DNA of 64,000 bases, from NCBI GenBank assembly GCA_958299035.1, contig CATQJL010000112.1, forward strand, positions 86,942,636 through 87,006,635, in the 5' to 3' direction. The translations under genes and the position numbers were made by a program. Of the stretch, positions 52,868 to 64,000 are shown piece by piece. Below the pieces are notes generated by a model. The model was not told the origin of the DNA. It searched no databases and saw only the letters and a list, made by a program, of their open reading frames with translations. Position 1 is the first letter of the stretch. The number at the start of each line of letters is the position of its first letter. The DNA is from Cylicocyclus nassatus (taxonomy: Eukaryota > Nematoda > Chromadorea > Rhabditida > Strongylidae).

Positions 52868-53332
52868 ACAAGGAATGCTTGTTTAGTCGAAGTGGCCTTT
52901 TTTGATGGGATGTACACCATATTGTAGAGCATAAAATGCTGATTCCAAATCTGCCTTCCGTATCTGCAGAACGTTTATGGACGAGAAGTTATGGGCGTTT
53001 TTTGGTCAAAAATTGAATGTGCAAGTGTGACAAAAATAACCGTAATGCTTTTTCTAGCTCTTCCACGGAGCAATGATAATCACCAGAACACTTCACTTGA
53101 AAATTAGTCTAAAATAAAAATTATACCACACTTGGTTATTATTTGAAGGCTAGTAAGATTTTAACAACTCATTTTATTCAAAATGCACATTCAATTTTTG
53201 GCAAAAAAAAAACGCTCGTCCATAAATGTTCTGCAGATAAGGAAGACAGTTTTGGAATCAGCGTTTTATGCGCTTTAATATGGTATACATCTCATTTGGA
53301 AAGGCCGCTTCGACTAAACAAGCTTCCCTTGT
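52868..53332. mobile_element. Foldback MITE (ACAAGRAATGCTTGTTT ends), copy 2
   Basis: Left ACAAGGAATGCTTGTTTAGT, right complement ending CTTCCCTTGT; 465 bp, arms of over 130 bp. Homologous to 34242-34688. Confidence 0.82.
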
Positions 53333-53816
53333 GAGAGGGCAGACACGACACGCAACCACCGTCAACTTTCTGCCGCAGGGCAAGCTCATGTCAGCGCAGG
53401 TGTGAGGAGAGCTGAATGTTGTCAGGGCGGCTTCGAGACAATATATGGTGCTGGAAAGCCTAAAGCCCAAATCGGAATTAGTGATTTTCTACTGAAGAGA
53501 GGACCTAAACCGCTGTGGCATTAGAGTTAGTACAATACAATCTGCCTAGACACTGAGAAGCCATTTTATTTGCATGATCTGAGTGTCGCAAAAGTATCCC
53601 AGTAAGCACCCCTTTTTAGTTTATTAACGCGCTTGCAGTCGTAACAATCGTAAATTTTTTTGAAACTATAAGAAAGTATTTCTGTTGGGAATTTCAACAC
53701 TCCTTAATGCCTATGCACGATAGAATTTTGAAACGTTCAATTTTATCAAGGTTTGCATCTTTTTTCCTCTAAAAAACACTCATAACTTCTTTCCAAGAAC
53801 GTATGCGGATAGGCAG
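53333..53816. other. Spacer, nothing recognised
   Basis: No open frame with domain features and no element ends until the TATACTTGGGT element. Confidence 0.4.
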
Positions 53817-55124
53817 TATACTTGGGTCCGAATCGAATAGAAATTCGATCATTCGAATAAAACATTCGAATATATTCGTATTCGAAATTCGATATTCGGA
53901 GTTCTTCCATTTTCGAATAATATTCGAAACTCGAATAATCAAAAAACGAGGTTTCGAATAAAATTCGAAAACTCGAATAATCAAAAAACGAGGTTTCGAA
54001 TATTATTCGAAAACTCGAATAATCAAAAAACGAGGTTTCGAATATTATTCGAAAACTCGAATAATCAAAAAACGGGGTTTCGAATAGATTTTATTCGAAT
54101 GTTTTATTCGAATGTTTATTCGAATTCGTATTCGAATGTACTCCGTATTCAGATTATTCGACTTTGTTGCAGAGCCAACTGCTGAGTATCAAGCTCACTT
54201 CGTCCGCGTTTTTTTTCCGCAAAACTCGGTAATGCATCTTTTGCAACCGTTATACCTTTGAACTGTATGGAGAGTCGCAGTTCTTCCGACTGCTTGCGAC
54301 AGTAAAAAAATCATATGTGGATTTTAATTGATGTAGAAAGTAGAGCAAGCCCTTTGCTTTTACATTGTTGATGCTGATAAGAAATAAAGTTAATTCTGGT
54401 GTACATCAGTCTCTTTCAGACCATCTGAAGAAGAATCTTTTGGGCACAGCATAAAAATTTATATCGACTGCTTTTTAGATCGTCCATAATGGGTAAAATA
54501 TGACTTTTTGCTGATGTATAGACTAGATGCCGACCGACCGACTTTATCGATTTTTGGGGAAGTTTGAGCTGCGGGGCTGAGAGTTGGTACAAGGGAGTAA
54601 GTGAGGGTGCTGATTATGGATAAAAATTTACTTTATAAATTTTATCGATTTTTGGAAAATCTCGAGCTACGAGCTTGGAGTTGGTACAGGGGGTAAATGA
54701 GGATGCTGATCAAAACCGAAATCTATTTTATCGATTTCAGCAATTTTTGGAAAATTTTGAGCTAGGAGTTGGTATAGGGGATACTAGGGGGCTGATTATG
54801 ATTGGATCGGCTCTAGCCAGATATGTCGGCAAGCTTGAGATGTGATTGCTTTAGCTATTCGATAAATCATTCGAATATTTATTCGAAATTCGACTTCCAG
54901 TGTTCGAATATGTTCGATATTCATTCATTCGATATTTTTGATTTCCCGAATTTATTCGAAATTCATTTATTCGATATTTTTGATTTTCCGAATTTATTCG
55001 AAATTCATTCATTCGATATTTTTGATTTTCCGAATTTATCCGATATTTGTTTATTCGAAAATTTTCCTTTTCGAATTTATTCGATATTCATTCATTCGAT
55101 AAATTCTCGAATTACCCAAGTATA
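53817..55124 (-). mobile_element. TATACTTGGGT element, copy 2 (internally deleted)
   Basis: TIRs TATACTTGGGT and ACCCAAGTATA with perfect 8-bp duplication ATAGGCAG at 53809-53816 and 55125-55132. Orientation is opposite to 31433-33276. Both TTCGAAT arrays and part of the minisatellite are kept; the middle is reduced to about 54150-54450, so both internal frames are broken. Confidence 0.88.
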
Positions 55125-55562
55125 ATAGGCAGGTTTGAAATCAGTGGTCCAGGCTCTTTGTTATGTCTAGTGATAAACAGACACTCCCGAGCCTAGTTTT
55201 TCATCTGTGGGAGCAATTTCTTCGTCGACGTCGCTCTTCGTAAATCGTATGGTACATCCTCTGTAATTTCTTTATTTTAGCATTCAGTTCAAATCGGGAT
55301 GCCAGCAAAAAAGAGTAAATCAAAAGTTGGAATAGTGGATCCAAAAAAGTATGCTCGAAGTTGTGCCTTCCGCGCGCTTTTTGTTTTACTTAAATTCTGT
55401 TCTTTGTGGAACGAGAACAACGTTGGTGCATATGGAAGCCGCCGTCCTACAGAACGACTCATGTGGATCCATCTCTCCAACAGTATACTTACTTGATATC
55501 CCGATAACTCCACCTTCTGCTTTGATTTTACTTTAAGATAGAGCCGGTGTCATAGGCTACTT
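55125..55562. other. Spacer with a short exon-like frame
   Basis: A frame at 55299 (MPAKKSKSKVGIVDPKKYAR...) follows a TTCAG acceptor at about 55283-55288. It might be a small first exon, but I found no supported continuation. Confidence 0.25.
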
Positions 55563-56133
55563 CTCAGATAATCGCCGGAGGCAGGCGGTCTCCAAACTCG
55601 CGCTTTTCTGCAAGCGGTCAGCAGAATTTTGGGGCGTGACCAAACCCTTCAGCGAGCGGTACTCCCTTTACTGTCTAATGTTCTGCCAGTGGGCAGCAAC
55701 ACAGGATTTTCTGCAGGTGCTCGTCAAATAATCTCTTCAAACGCTGGCCGAACTTCCAGCAGGCGGTCGGACTCTTTTTACGCAGTTTCGGGGTTTACGT
55801 CGAGCACAGGTAAGACTCTGTGCGGCAGAGGTGTCACCGTTGGTTTGATTACAGTTTGAGGTACTTTCTCTCAGCGGAAAGTACTTGGGGACAGCGCGGT
55901 CCTCCACAAAAGACCGTGCGGCCCTCGAAAATTTTGCATATTCTCGCGGAAAGGGATGCGGCCACTCCGCAGCTAATCTATGAGGAAACCGCGATTGTTC
56001 TTCAAGCATTCTAAAATTTCGCTAAAATTCTTCCAAATATCTGCAAGCGGACCGCAAGAAATCAGCGAACTATTTTTCCGGTGCCCGTCCGCCTATGATT
56101 CGCATGGCCGCCTGCCCCCGGCGATTATCTGAG
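55563..56133. mobile_element. CTCAGAYAATCGCC MITE, copy 4 (long form)
   Basis: Left CTCAGATAATCGCCGGAGGC, right GCCCCCGGCGATTATCTGAG; 571 bp, TT on both sides; similar interior to copy 3. Confidence 0.85.
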
Positions 56134-56424
56134 TTATCGTCATTGCCCGGCACTACTTGGTTTTCGCGGTATTTTAGAGCAAAGTTCCCTTTGTCTCCAC
56201 CAAAAATTCACGAAGAACCCTTCAACAGCCTGCAAACTTCATCTTGGTGTTTTTACATGTGGAGATTTTTACAGTGCAAGGGGAGAACATAGAAATCAGA
56301 AAAAGCAATTAAAATCTTTATTCCTGTAACAACTTGAGCTATCGTAAGACAAAAGACGGCAAAGCGGTCAGAGCATATAGACAGAAATGAAAACCATAGG
56401 AACAGGATGCTCAAAATGTGCATA

Positions 56425-57748
56425 CATACCCTCGATACATAGAGCCACGTACTCTGGTAACCTTCACTTTGAGGGCTATGGGGGACACAACCTTCATCTG
56501 GAAAAAAGCGGAAGTTTTCCGGGCGAAGCCAAAGATGTTATTATCCTGACTATATCGGAAGGAATGTTAATGAAGCAAATATAGAGAGTAATATCTTTAG
56601 CTTATCTCAGCGAAACCGAGAATTTACCTTTTCATAGCCTTTTTTACCTTAAAAAGAAGGTTTCTGCGGAATCTTCCCCAAAATTCAAGACAAAATTTTT
56701 CAGTTATCCTCTCATTTGAATAAAATCGAGTTTCAGAAGTTTAGGAAAGCTATTGGAGTTAAATAAAAACGAAACTGCGCTTAAATCTTGCGCAGAAAGT
56801 CGCGCACAAAAACGCTGGTCTATCTCGTTAATGAGTGATTTTCAAAATTGGGACGTTGTCAATTCTCCTCGTCGTGCCATGACGATCAGAATGATATATA
56901 ATGTTGCAGGGTTTCGTTGAGACCCGCGGAGATCTACCACCGGAGCCAAATGCCGCGTCGGCTCTGGTCTGTCTCCGCTGCTCGTCTGCGTCTCCGCGCG
57001 CTGCGCGCTACCTCGCTACCCCAAACGCGGGCGCGGGGCATTTGGCTCTGGTACCTTTTTCTTCGCTGTTTCGAACCCAATTTCGGCAAGCTATATATCA
57101 TTTTGAAGCTCTTGATCTCTATTTTCACGCTGACAACGTCCCAGAACTTCACTTTATGACTTGATCGAGAAATGCGGCAAGAAGCTTGTTTTCGAAAATC
57201 TGTTGTTTTCCCCTAGTTCAACTATTTTCACGCGGTTTTTTCGTGCACTCTATAGATCTTGCTTCTGTTCATAATGCAGACAACCACCCAGCCCTTACCT
57301 CTTCGATTATTGCGATGTTTTTTGCGAAAAATCGTCAAAAGTGCGTTTTTCTTTACCTAGTTCTGTTTCAGTGCTTTCGCATCGATTTTTTTGCAGCTTT
57401 GGCGATTATTGCTCAGAACAATGAGCGCAACAATCCAGACAACGTCCCAGGAAACAGGAACGTCACTGTGGGGGTAAAAATTCAAAGGACGCATCAAAAA
57501 TCAAAACCCCGTGTTGAGAATTGCTGGTCCTAGAGCGAAAACTTGCACTTTGAAAAGCCGCCAAACAAAAGATTTCAGACCTCTTTGCAGCGTTTTTATT
57601 CGGTTTTCAGTAGTCTATTGCTTTTTAAACCTGTTTTACGTCATATTCTCTTCTCTGATCTTCTTTAAACAACCGTCACTATTTATGACATCAGATGGTC
57701 AAACAACCTTCACTTTTGACGCCCTGTCTCTAGACTATCGAAGGTATG
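56425..57748. mobile_element. CATACMYTCGATA element, copy 2
   Basis: Ends CATACCCTCGATAC and CTATCGAAGGTATG, flanked by the perfect 8-bp duplication TGTGCATA at 56417-56424 and 57749-57756. The 1324-bp interior is colinear (inverted) with 36463-37789, including the GC-rich inverted repeat near 56935-57060. Confidence 0.9.
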
Positions 57749-57756
57749 TGTGCATA

Positions 57757-58091
57757 TCATGAAGAAAAGAAGACAAAGTTGTTGGAGTCGGGCTCGGTTT
57801 TGACAAAGCAATTTCTTGTACACTTCAGAAGCAAAAAAATAAAAGAGGCAATGCTTTGAGTTGATCTTTTTGCTGAAGTATAGAGCTTTGCACGAGGAAA
57901 GAGTCTATGTTTAGATTAAGTGTCCCAATATTTATGTTTCAAGCCCATTCTGTTTTCTTACAACTGAGTTGGCTTGAACAACCAAGGATCAGGGACGTTG
58001 CAGCATACGCCGAACACAGCAAGAAAAGGCGGGCCGGTCAGCTACTGCACTTCGACGACAATCGGCAGACGAGTGCTGACAGATTGTATAC
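57757..58091. other. Spacer, nothing recognised
   Basis: Short frames only; no element ends. Confidence 0.4.
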
Positions 58092-58740
58092 TATACTTGG
58101 GTCCGAATCGAATAGAAATTCGATCATTCGAATAAAACATTCGAATATTCGATATTCGGAGTTCTTCCATTTTCGAATAATATTCTTAACTCGAATAATT
58201 GTGAAAACGGGGTTTCAAATAAAATTCGAAAACTCGAATATCAAAAACGAGGACTTGAATATTATTCGAAAACTCGAATAATCACAAAAATGGGTTTCGA
58301 ATAGATTTTATTTGAATGTTTTATTCGAATGTTTATTCGAATTCGTATTCGAATAAACTCCGTTGTCAGAGCTGAGTATCAAGCTCACTTCGTCCGCGTT
58401 TTTTTTTCGCAAAACTCGCTAATGCATCTTTTGCAACCACCTCTGAACTGTGCGGAGAGTCGCATTCTTTCGGCTGTTTGCGACAGTAAAAAAAATCATA
58501 TGTAGATTTTAATTGATGCTTTTTCGATCAATGAGATTGTTCGCACTGCTATTGGCACCAAACCAGCAAAGAAGCTATCAAATTCAAGCTCATGTTCCGA
58601 GTTCATATGTTGAAAGTGTTTTGAAATGCCTGTTTTTCTTTCTATGCTTGTGGTACGCAAAGGCCATACTAGTGAGCAGTCTTGCTCGCATAAGTTTTAT
58701 TGCACAACTGCCTCTATTCGCTACCTAAGAGGTTTTTTTG
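58092..58740 (-). mobile_element. TATACTTGGGT element, copy 3 (one end missing)
   Basis: Starts TATACTTGGGTCCGAATCG and has the TTCGAAT array to about 58360. The central region then matches the complement of 32560-32940 in the full-length copy. No second TIR is seen, so the other end is deleted. Indels relative to the full copy break the 126-codon frame. Confidence 0.8.
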
Positions 58741-58813
58741 CGAATTGGTGTATTTTGAGTAAAGGAATCGCAGTTGTAATGGAGGATTAGACGGTTTAAA
58801 TCGCCTACACGAT

Positions 58814-58876
58814 TTGCCAGTTACCAGATGTCTTCAAATATAAATATTATATTTGAAGACATATGGTAACTGGCAA
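58814..58876. repeat. Short near-perfect palindrome
   Basis: TTGCCAGTTACCAGATGTCT is followed after an A/T centre by its complement with one extra difference (CATATGG for CTGG side). It lies 12 bp before the CAGGGTGTCC MITE. Confidence 0.85.
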
Positions 58877-58887
58877 ATTGGTTTATA

Positions 58888-59560
58888 CAGGGTGTCCCAA
58901 AAAAATGTTAACACTGTTTGGTCGTTAATAACTTCCTGGCTTTCAAGTGTTTCGCCGAGCTTTAGACACCATTTTGTAGAGCGAGGACAAATTTAGATTC
59001 ACAGTATGGAGCGAATCATCTAGCCTCCTCGTTACTGTAGAATTACTGTAGGAAATTTGACAAGGATTTTAGGCTATTAAAGGCCATTTTCTGCTTCGAA
59101 ACAAAGAGAAACAAGCCAAAATCTCTTGTACTATAGTAATGAAGACCGCTGATTTCGGATATGAAATTTTAATTTTATTATGATACTTCTTTTCAAAGTT
59201 ATCCTAGGTAAAGGGTAATATCTGAGTTCCCAGCATGTGTCAAAAATGTGATTACACCGTCCAAAAAAGCTAAAAACTCATAAAAAGTTGTATAGTAAAG
59301 CCAGCGTGCGCGAAAACCCTAGTACACGATTTCTCGGATTTTTTGGAAAAATTTTGTCAGAGGGCATATTTCACGACGGTTCCACATGCTGGAAATTCTT
59401 ACCGTAATCCTACAGTAACGAATAGCAAACGTGATTCGCTCCATACTGTAAATCTAAGTTGAACCTCGTTCTACAGAATGGTGCCTCAAGCTCGCCGAAA
59501 GACATGAAATCAAGAGAGTTATTAACGATCAAACAGTGTTAACATTTTTGGGACACCCTG
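58888..59560. mobile_element. CAGGGTGTCC MITE, copy 3
   Basis: Left CAGGGTGTCCCAAAAAAATG, right complement ending GGGACACCCTG, TA on both sides; 673 bp, with the family block CACCATTTTGTAGAGCGAGG. Confidence 0.88.
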
Positions 59561-61090
59561 TAGTGTCAATATTGGATCCTGCCAAAAGGTCAGAGTAATG
59601 TGGGAGCAGTCGTATGAAAAGCCCTCCCCCCTCCATCTACAGTATGCAAAACGCGGAGGTGCGAACTTCACACCTCGCATTTCGGAATTCCTCATCGTAT
59701 GAAAAGTCATTCACCCGGCTCACACAGACATTAGAAACAGTGACTGAAAGAAGAAAAAACGATGTGAAGAGCTCAGCAGACGAAAAAGGTTAAAGGACAG
59801 GGATGCTGCGAGCTACTAAGTCCCTGCGCGCCGCAGCGTACTGTCAAGCTGGAAAGGCTCCGAAAAAGCACGCACAAGGTGGTGTAGTTGCACGAGTCGG
59901 GGCAGTTGTCGATGAATTTCCTTTACCTCGTATTCGAAGAGGCAGGTGAACGCGTGCAGGCCTTTTATAAAGATTAGCTCAATAGATATCTAGAGTTACC
60001 ACTTTCCTCCCTACACTTTAATGATACCTTCTTCCTTTTCGGCTATTTTGGAACTGTTAAGCTAATTGGATGGAAAATATAGGCTAAAGGAAGAAGAATT
60101 CTTATTTCTTGAAAATTGCAACCGAAAATTTTTTGTCTTTTGAGAAAATAATTTCAGTTTAGCAGTGTAATTTGTGACATACGGTAGTTTTGGATTAGCT
60201 CGTCCAGAAGGACCAATAATGAATATTCGAAGTCCTGAACAGGGCCCGGCACGAGGTGGACAAATGACAAGCTGGAGATCGTTTTTGGTAGAAAAAGCAA
60301 GGGGGAAATCGTTTTTTCGGGGTTCGGGCGGAGCCCCAGAAGAAGATTCCAAGTGCAAGCAAGAGAAGGTCGAATTCTGCTTATTACCTTATACATCTAA
60401 TTCACTGGGAAGTGGTTTCCTTAAGCCTCAACGCACAGCATAGTTCGCGCGCGCTAAGCCGCGTCGCGACGTCGCAGAAGCGATGCCGTTGAACAGCATG
60501 ATTACATGATCAGTTCACAATGCAGGCGTAACGATATAGCACCAACTTACCTAAGCGCACGAAAAGAGGCTAGTAGGAACAAAGTTTGAAATATTATGAA
60601 AAGTTTATGTGAATGGGAGGTGTAATAAGCAATTTTTTCCAAAAATATTGCAAAACTGGTAAATGAAGAAGTGAATTCAGATGGCTCGTTTGCAGCGCAC
60701 AGATGACCATACGGTATGAAACTTGGTAGGTGCATAAACAGAGGACTGCAGGGCTTAAAGGCACCGCCCACCCTAAGTTAAGCGTGGTGAAATTTTGACA
60801 TCATATAATAGTAGGCCCCCCCCTATCAAGCCAATGCCCAAGTTGCGGCACAAAATGCGGCTTCGGAAGCGAAAAAATCGCTTCGGAATAGCGAAGATGC
60901 ACGAGGACCCCATCCATGACCGCCCTTTCAATTCACATAAATGTTGTACACCTAAAGTTTCTATATGGTAGTTGGTTCCGAAACTCGTCCTCTTGTCTTT
61001 GTTAGAGCCCAAAATCGCATCAGCAGCCCAGCTTTTCAAGGAGGAAAGCCCGCTCCAGTCAAACGACACGTGGGAACGGCTACTCAGTAA
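59561..61090. other. Repeat-rich spacer with a truncated hAT copy
   Basis: From 60240, CAGGGCCCGGCAC and the following GATCGTTTTTGGT and AATCGTTTTTTCGGGG blocks match the hAT family at 5191 and 48864, but no right end was found. Positions 59790-59935 resemble 28230-28950. No gene recognised. Confidence 0.45.
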
Positions 61091-61117
61091 TATTTATTTA
61101 TTTATTTATTTATTTAA
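61091..61117. repeat. (TTTA)n run, 3' tail of the right-edge LINE
   Basis: About six TTTA units; the same motif ends the LINE at 34846. On the element strand this is a (TAAA)n tail, common for CR1-type LINEs. Confidence 0.8.
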
Positions 61118-62096
61118 TACATTACTACAGTGTAATGTGCTAGAAAGTAGAATCGCTAAAATGGAAATAATGCACAATACACACGCGAAATATGTACAAA
61201 GGATTTGCTCTCATTTTCACATCGCTAAATCTTCTGCGTGTGGATCATAATAACAAGGTTGAAAAGTTCCTGATATAGTAAATCAAATTAAGAAGTAGTG
61301 TGGTAGTATCCAAAGTTTATGCATCTTCTAAAAAGATTCTCTAGAACATTATTGAAAGCTTCGATCGCAAGCATAAAGAATAGGTAGTAGGATGTGTGCC
61401 CAAAATAACGGAGCATGATGGGATACCCTAGTGTGGGTAACAGATCACTTTCGAGTGGCACGCTTTGGTGGTAGTACCTAGGCGATATGGCGAGTCCACT
61501 CGTACCTAGGCGACCATTACACTACCGACCGCCTCCACTTCCTCCGTGTTTGAGCATATGAATGTAACACATGCAAGATAAAAGCTTTCAATAGTCTAAA
61601 GATGCGAATGCCTGATGAAAAAGTAGAACGAGTAGGTATAAGATCTGGTAGTTCACGTAAATATTCAGATACTGATTTTGATCCGGCAGGAGATTTGCAA
61701 CGATGCGAAATAGAAAGCTCAAGATAAATAATAACGAAGTTTTATATTACTGTATAATCTAAATTATTTCTAGTCAAGAGATTAGCATGGGATAAATAGA
61801 GATAAAGTATTTTGAGCAGCAAAATTCAGAACAGTAGTCTATTTGAGAGTATTTATAGAAATGTATTAAAAATAGATTCTAGACAATCTTGCTGTACAAA
61901 GCAATGAGCCATATAATCGTTCGATTTCTAACTTTGAGAGGAAGCCATAAATTCTGAAAGTAAAGAGAAAGAATACAAGATAAACGAATAGCATGTAAAC
62001 TCCCTGGCGAGTAAAGTAGAATGGTAATATGTTTCTTTTTCCTAATCAAAAGCGGTAGTGAAACTGAAAATAAAAAGAAAAAAGCCTAGGTAGATT
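61118..62096 (-). mobile_element. 3' untranslated region of the right-edge LINE
   Basis: About 980 bp between the reverse transcriptase stop (62097) and the (TAAA)n tail, without open frames of note. Assignment rests on position. Confidence 0.6.
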
Positions 62097-64000
62097 TCAA
62101 AAGTATTTTGATTCATCAATTCCTAATAGACTCATAAGATCAAATTTCAAAAGTTTAATTCTAAATGTTTTTGAGTTGGGCGTCGAAAGAACTGAATCAG
62201 GTAGTTTTTGCATCCAGCGAGAAGTGCGAGCAAAAAAGGAATCATAGAAAGGCGTATTTAATACATGAGAATCAAGGCAGGAAAAGCTAAACCTACCTGT
62301 TCGTCCATTACATGGTCTCCAAACCCAAAACTCACTAGGTGATAATTTCGTTTCAAGGCGTAATATTTGAAATGCAAGTACTAAATCAGCCACAATCCTA
62401 CGATAAAACAAGCTATGAAGTCCGAGGCTGCGTAACCTATTTCTATAGGATGGAAGGGAATATGGATAATTATCATCAGGAAAAAGTCTGTAGTACAAAA
62501 TACGTGTAAAAATCATCTGAACTCTCTCAAGAGTCACAACATCTTTTTTCAAATTTGGACTCCATACTTGGCTTCCATATTCTAATAGGGGTAGGACGTA
62601 GGCCGCATATAGTCTGATATATACTTTACTATCAACATGTTTCAAGTTACGCAACAAAAGGTACATCGTGTGCAAGGCTGCACGGGAAATTTTCTCAATA
62701 TGGGGTCGTAAGCGAAGTTCACAATCAAGAAATATACCCAGATCACGCACAAGTACGGGTCTAGAGAGGGAAATACCAGAATGAGCATAGTACATCAGAG
62801 AATCATTCTTTTTCTTTCTGGTGATGGTCAAACAAGCACTTTTGTTTAAATTAACATCAATGCTGTTCATAACCGCCCAAGACAGTAACTTATGTAGACA
62901 AGAGTTCAGCGATTTAGTTACTTCATTCTTATTAGCGTCAGAATATGAAGCGAATACTTTATCGTCAGCGTAAGCCATAACTTTGATCTTTTTATCTATA
63001 GATAAGCATTCGGGAAGGTCATTAGTATAGATATTGAAAAGGAGTGGGGATAGAACACCCCCTTGAGGGACTCCACTTGTTGCTGGAAAGACAGAGGATG
63101 TTGCTGAGTTGTAGCGCACAGAAAAACTTCTGTTTGATAGGTAAGATATCAACCATTTCAAAAGTAAACCACGGATTCCTATACTGTAAAGCTTTTGAGA
63201 TAGTTTTGGAATATCCACTCTATCAAAAGCTTTGGATAAATCAAAATAAAGAACATCAATTTGTTGATGTTGAGCTAAAGCTCTTTTCCAGTAAAAATCA
63301 CAAGAAACTAATTGAAGAGTTGTAGAAGATCTTTCGATAAATCCGAATTGTTCGGGAGGTATATGGTTTTTCTGTGTGCAGAAAGTCAGCAGTTTACGTC
63401 TCACTATCTTTTCAGCAACTTTGCAGACAACGGAATTGATAGATATTGGTCGAAATTGTGTGATTTCATGTGGATTCTGGACTTTGGGAATGGGAACTAC
63501 TTTCCCATGTTTCCAAATGGTGGGAAGTTGACCAATTTTCAAGGAAAAATTTATCAATATAGAAACAGGAACAGCTAGTTCTACTGCACATTTCTTAAAA
63601 ACGATCTGAGGAATGCCATCTGTTGTTAGGAATGTGGACGATTTGAGTTTCTTTAGAAAGGTTGTCACTTCCCAAGGGAAGGTTTCTGGAATTCGAGATA
63701 AAGTGGAGGAATATGTTTGAGTAACGCTATAAGGATCAGAAAAATCAGGGATAGATCCTGAAGGAGGACGAAAAACAGAGGCAAAGTAATCACCAAAACA
63801 TTCAGCTATTTCTCGATCAGATTTAAGTAGATTCCCTTGATGATCATGTAAAATAATCATATTATTCTGTTGCTTGAGAAATGAATGAGCGTATCTGAAT
63901 AGAGATGAGATTTTCATCTCGGACAATCTCTTTTGTCTGTTTGCATTGAATTTAGTTAAATGTTTGGATAGTTTTTTACTGATTCTTTTGTACTTATCAG
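62097..64000 (-). CDS. CR1/jockey-type LINE reverse transcriptase, C-terminal part, intact frame
   Basis: The minus-strand frame is open from the window edge (64000) to the stop at 62097, over 630 codons, so the start is outside. It begins in the region after an endonuclease (KSDREIAECFGDYFASVF), then DGIPQIVFKKCAVEL, VVPIPKVQN..QFRPISINSV, EQFGFIERSSTT, YFDLSKAFDRVDIPKL, SGVPQGGVLSPLLFNIYTND and AYADD with both catalytic Asp. After these come LNLNKSACLT-like and the thumb/C-terminal block (LPLLEYGSQVWSPNL). Motif spacing is regular, with no stop or frameshift. The upstream endonuclease domain would lie right of the window. Of all retroelements here this copy and the gag-pro frame look youngest. 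Confidence 0.92.
   Translation of the reverse strand, partial: DKYKRISKKLSKHLTKFNANRQKRLSEMKISSLFRYAHSFLKQQNNMIILHDHQGNLLKSDREIAECFGDYFASVFRPPSGSIPDFSDPYSVTQTYSSTLSRIPETFPWEVTTFLKKLKSSTFLTTDGIPQIVFKKCAVELAVPVSILINFSLKIGQLPTIWKHGKVVPIPKVQNPHEITQFRPISINSVVCKVAEKIVRRKLLTFCTQKNHIPPEQFGFIERSSTTLQLVSCDFYWKRALAQHQQIDVLYFDLSKAFDRVDIPKLSQKLYSIGIRGLLLKWLISYLSNRSFSVRYNSATSSVFPATSGVPQGGVLSPLLFNIYTNDLPECLSIDKKIKVMAYADDKVFASYSDANKNEVTKSLNSCLHKLLSWAVMNSIDVNLNKSACLTITRKKKNDSLMYYAHSGISLSRPVLVRDLGIFLDCELRLRPHIEKISRAALHTMYLLLRNLKHVDSKVYIRLYAAYVLPLLEYGSQVWSPNLKKDVVTLERVQMIFTRILYYRLFPDDNYPYSLPSYRNRLRSLGLHSLFYRRIVADLVLAFQILRLETKLSPSEFWVWRPCNGRTGRFSFSCLDSHVLNTPFYDSFFARTSRWMQKLPDSVLSTPNSKTFRIKLLKFDLMSLLGIDESKYF

Noticed and set aside
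56901..57164. Paired frames on both strands
   Set aside because: They read the GC-rich inverted repeat inside the CATACMYTCGATA element.

Overview
The window looks like a repeat-rich nematode genome, most likely a strongylid or hookworm relative. This is an inference from three things: two sperm-specific MSP-domain (SSP-type) genes, introns ending in the short nematode acceptor TTTYAG with several about 45-55 nt long, and RTE, CR1-type, Penelope-like and Ty3-type retroelements with very abundant MITEs. One assembly gap of exactly 500 N lies at 44624-45123.

Layout. The left edge (1-1798) is the 5' part of a Ty3/gypsy LTR retrotransposon on the minus strand with an uninterrupted gag-protease frame. 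Positions 1886-3956 hold mariner-type MITEs nested inside one another. Positions 4342-10541 carry the 3' fourteen exons of a prominin-like five-span membrane protein on the plus strand; its largest intron holds a hAT element and a tandem non-autonomous Helitron. Two SSP/MSP genes converge at 12429-12980 (+) and 14236-14612 (-), each with a TATA box. A 21-exon minus-strand gene (15401-23918) encodes a POT1-like telomere-end protein with two recognisable N-terminal OB folds and a C-terminal zinc-ribbon region. Its introns hold a hAT element with a perfect target duplication and two MITEs. Three large palindromes sit directly upstream of it.

From 24.7 to 45.7 kb the DNA is almost all transposons: two decayed RTE elements, a CR1-type LINE split by an element with an 8-bp duplication, a Penelope-like element with a GIY-YIG endonuclease, and several MITE families. 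One unusual element family has TIR TATACTTGGGT, 8-bp target duplications and subterminal arrays built on TTCGAAT. Positions 46132-48324 carry a phase-consistent ABHD17-like serine hydrolase whose oxyanion region is altered and which has a GC-AG intron. The right part (48.8-61 kb) is again transposons, including second copies of most families. The right edge (61091-64000) is the 3' part of a CR1/jockey-type LINE whose reverse transcriptase frame is intact.

The host genes share no obvious pathway. The main value of the window is a set of element families whose ends are fixed by target duplications, and two complete or near-complete gene models. All identifications are from reading the sequence; no database search was run.
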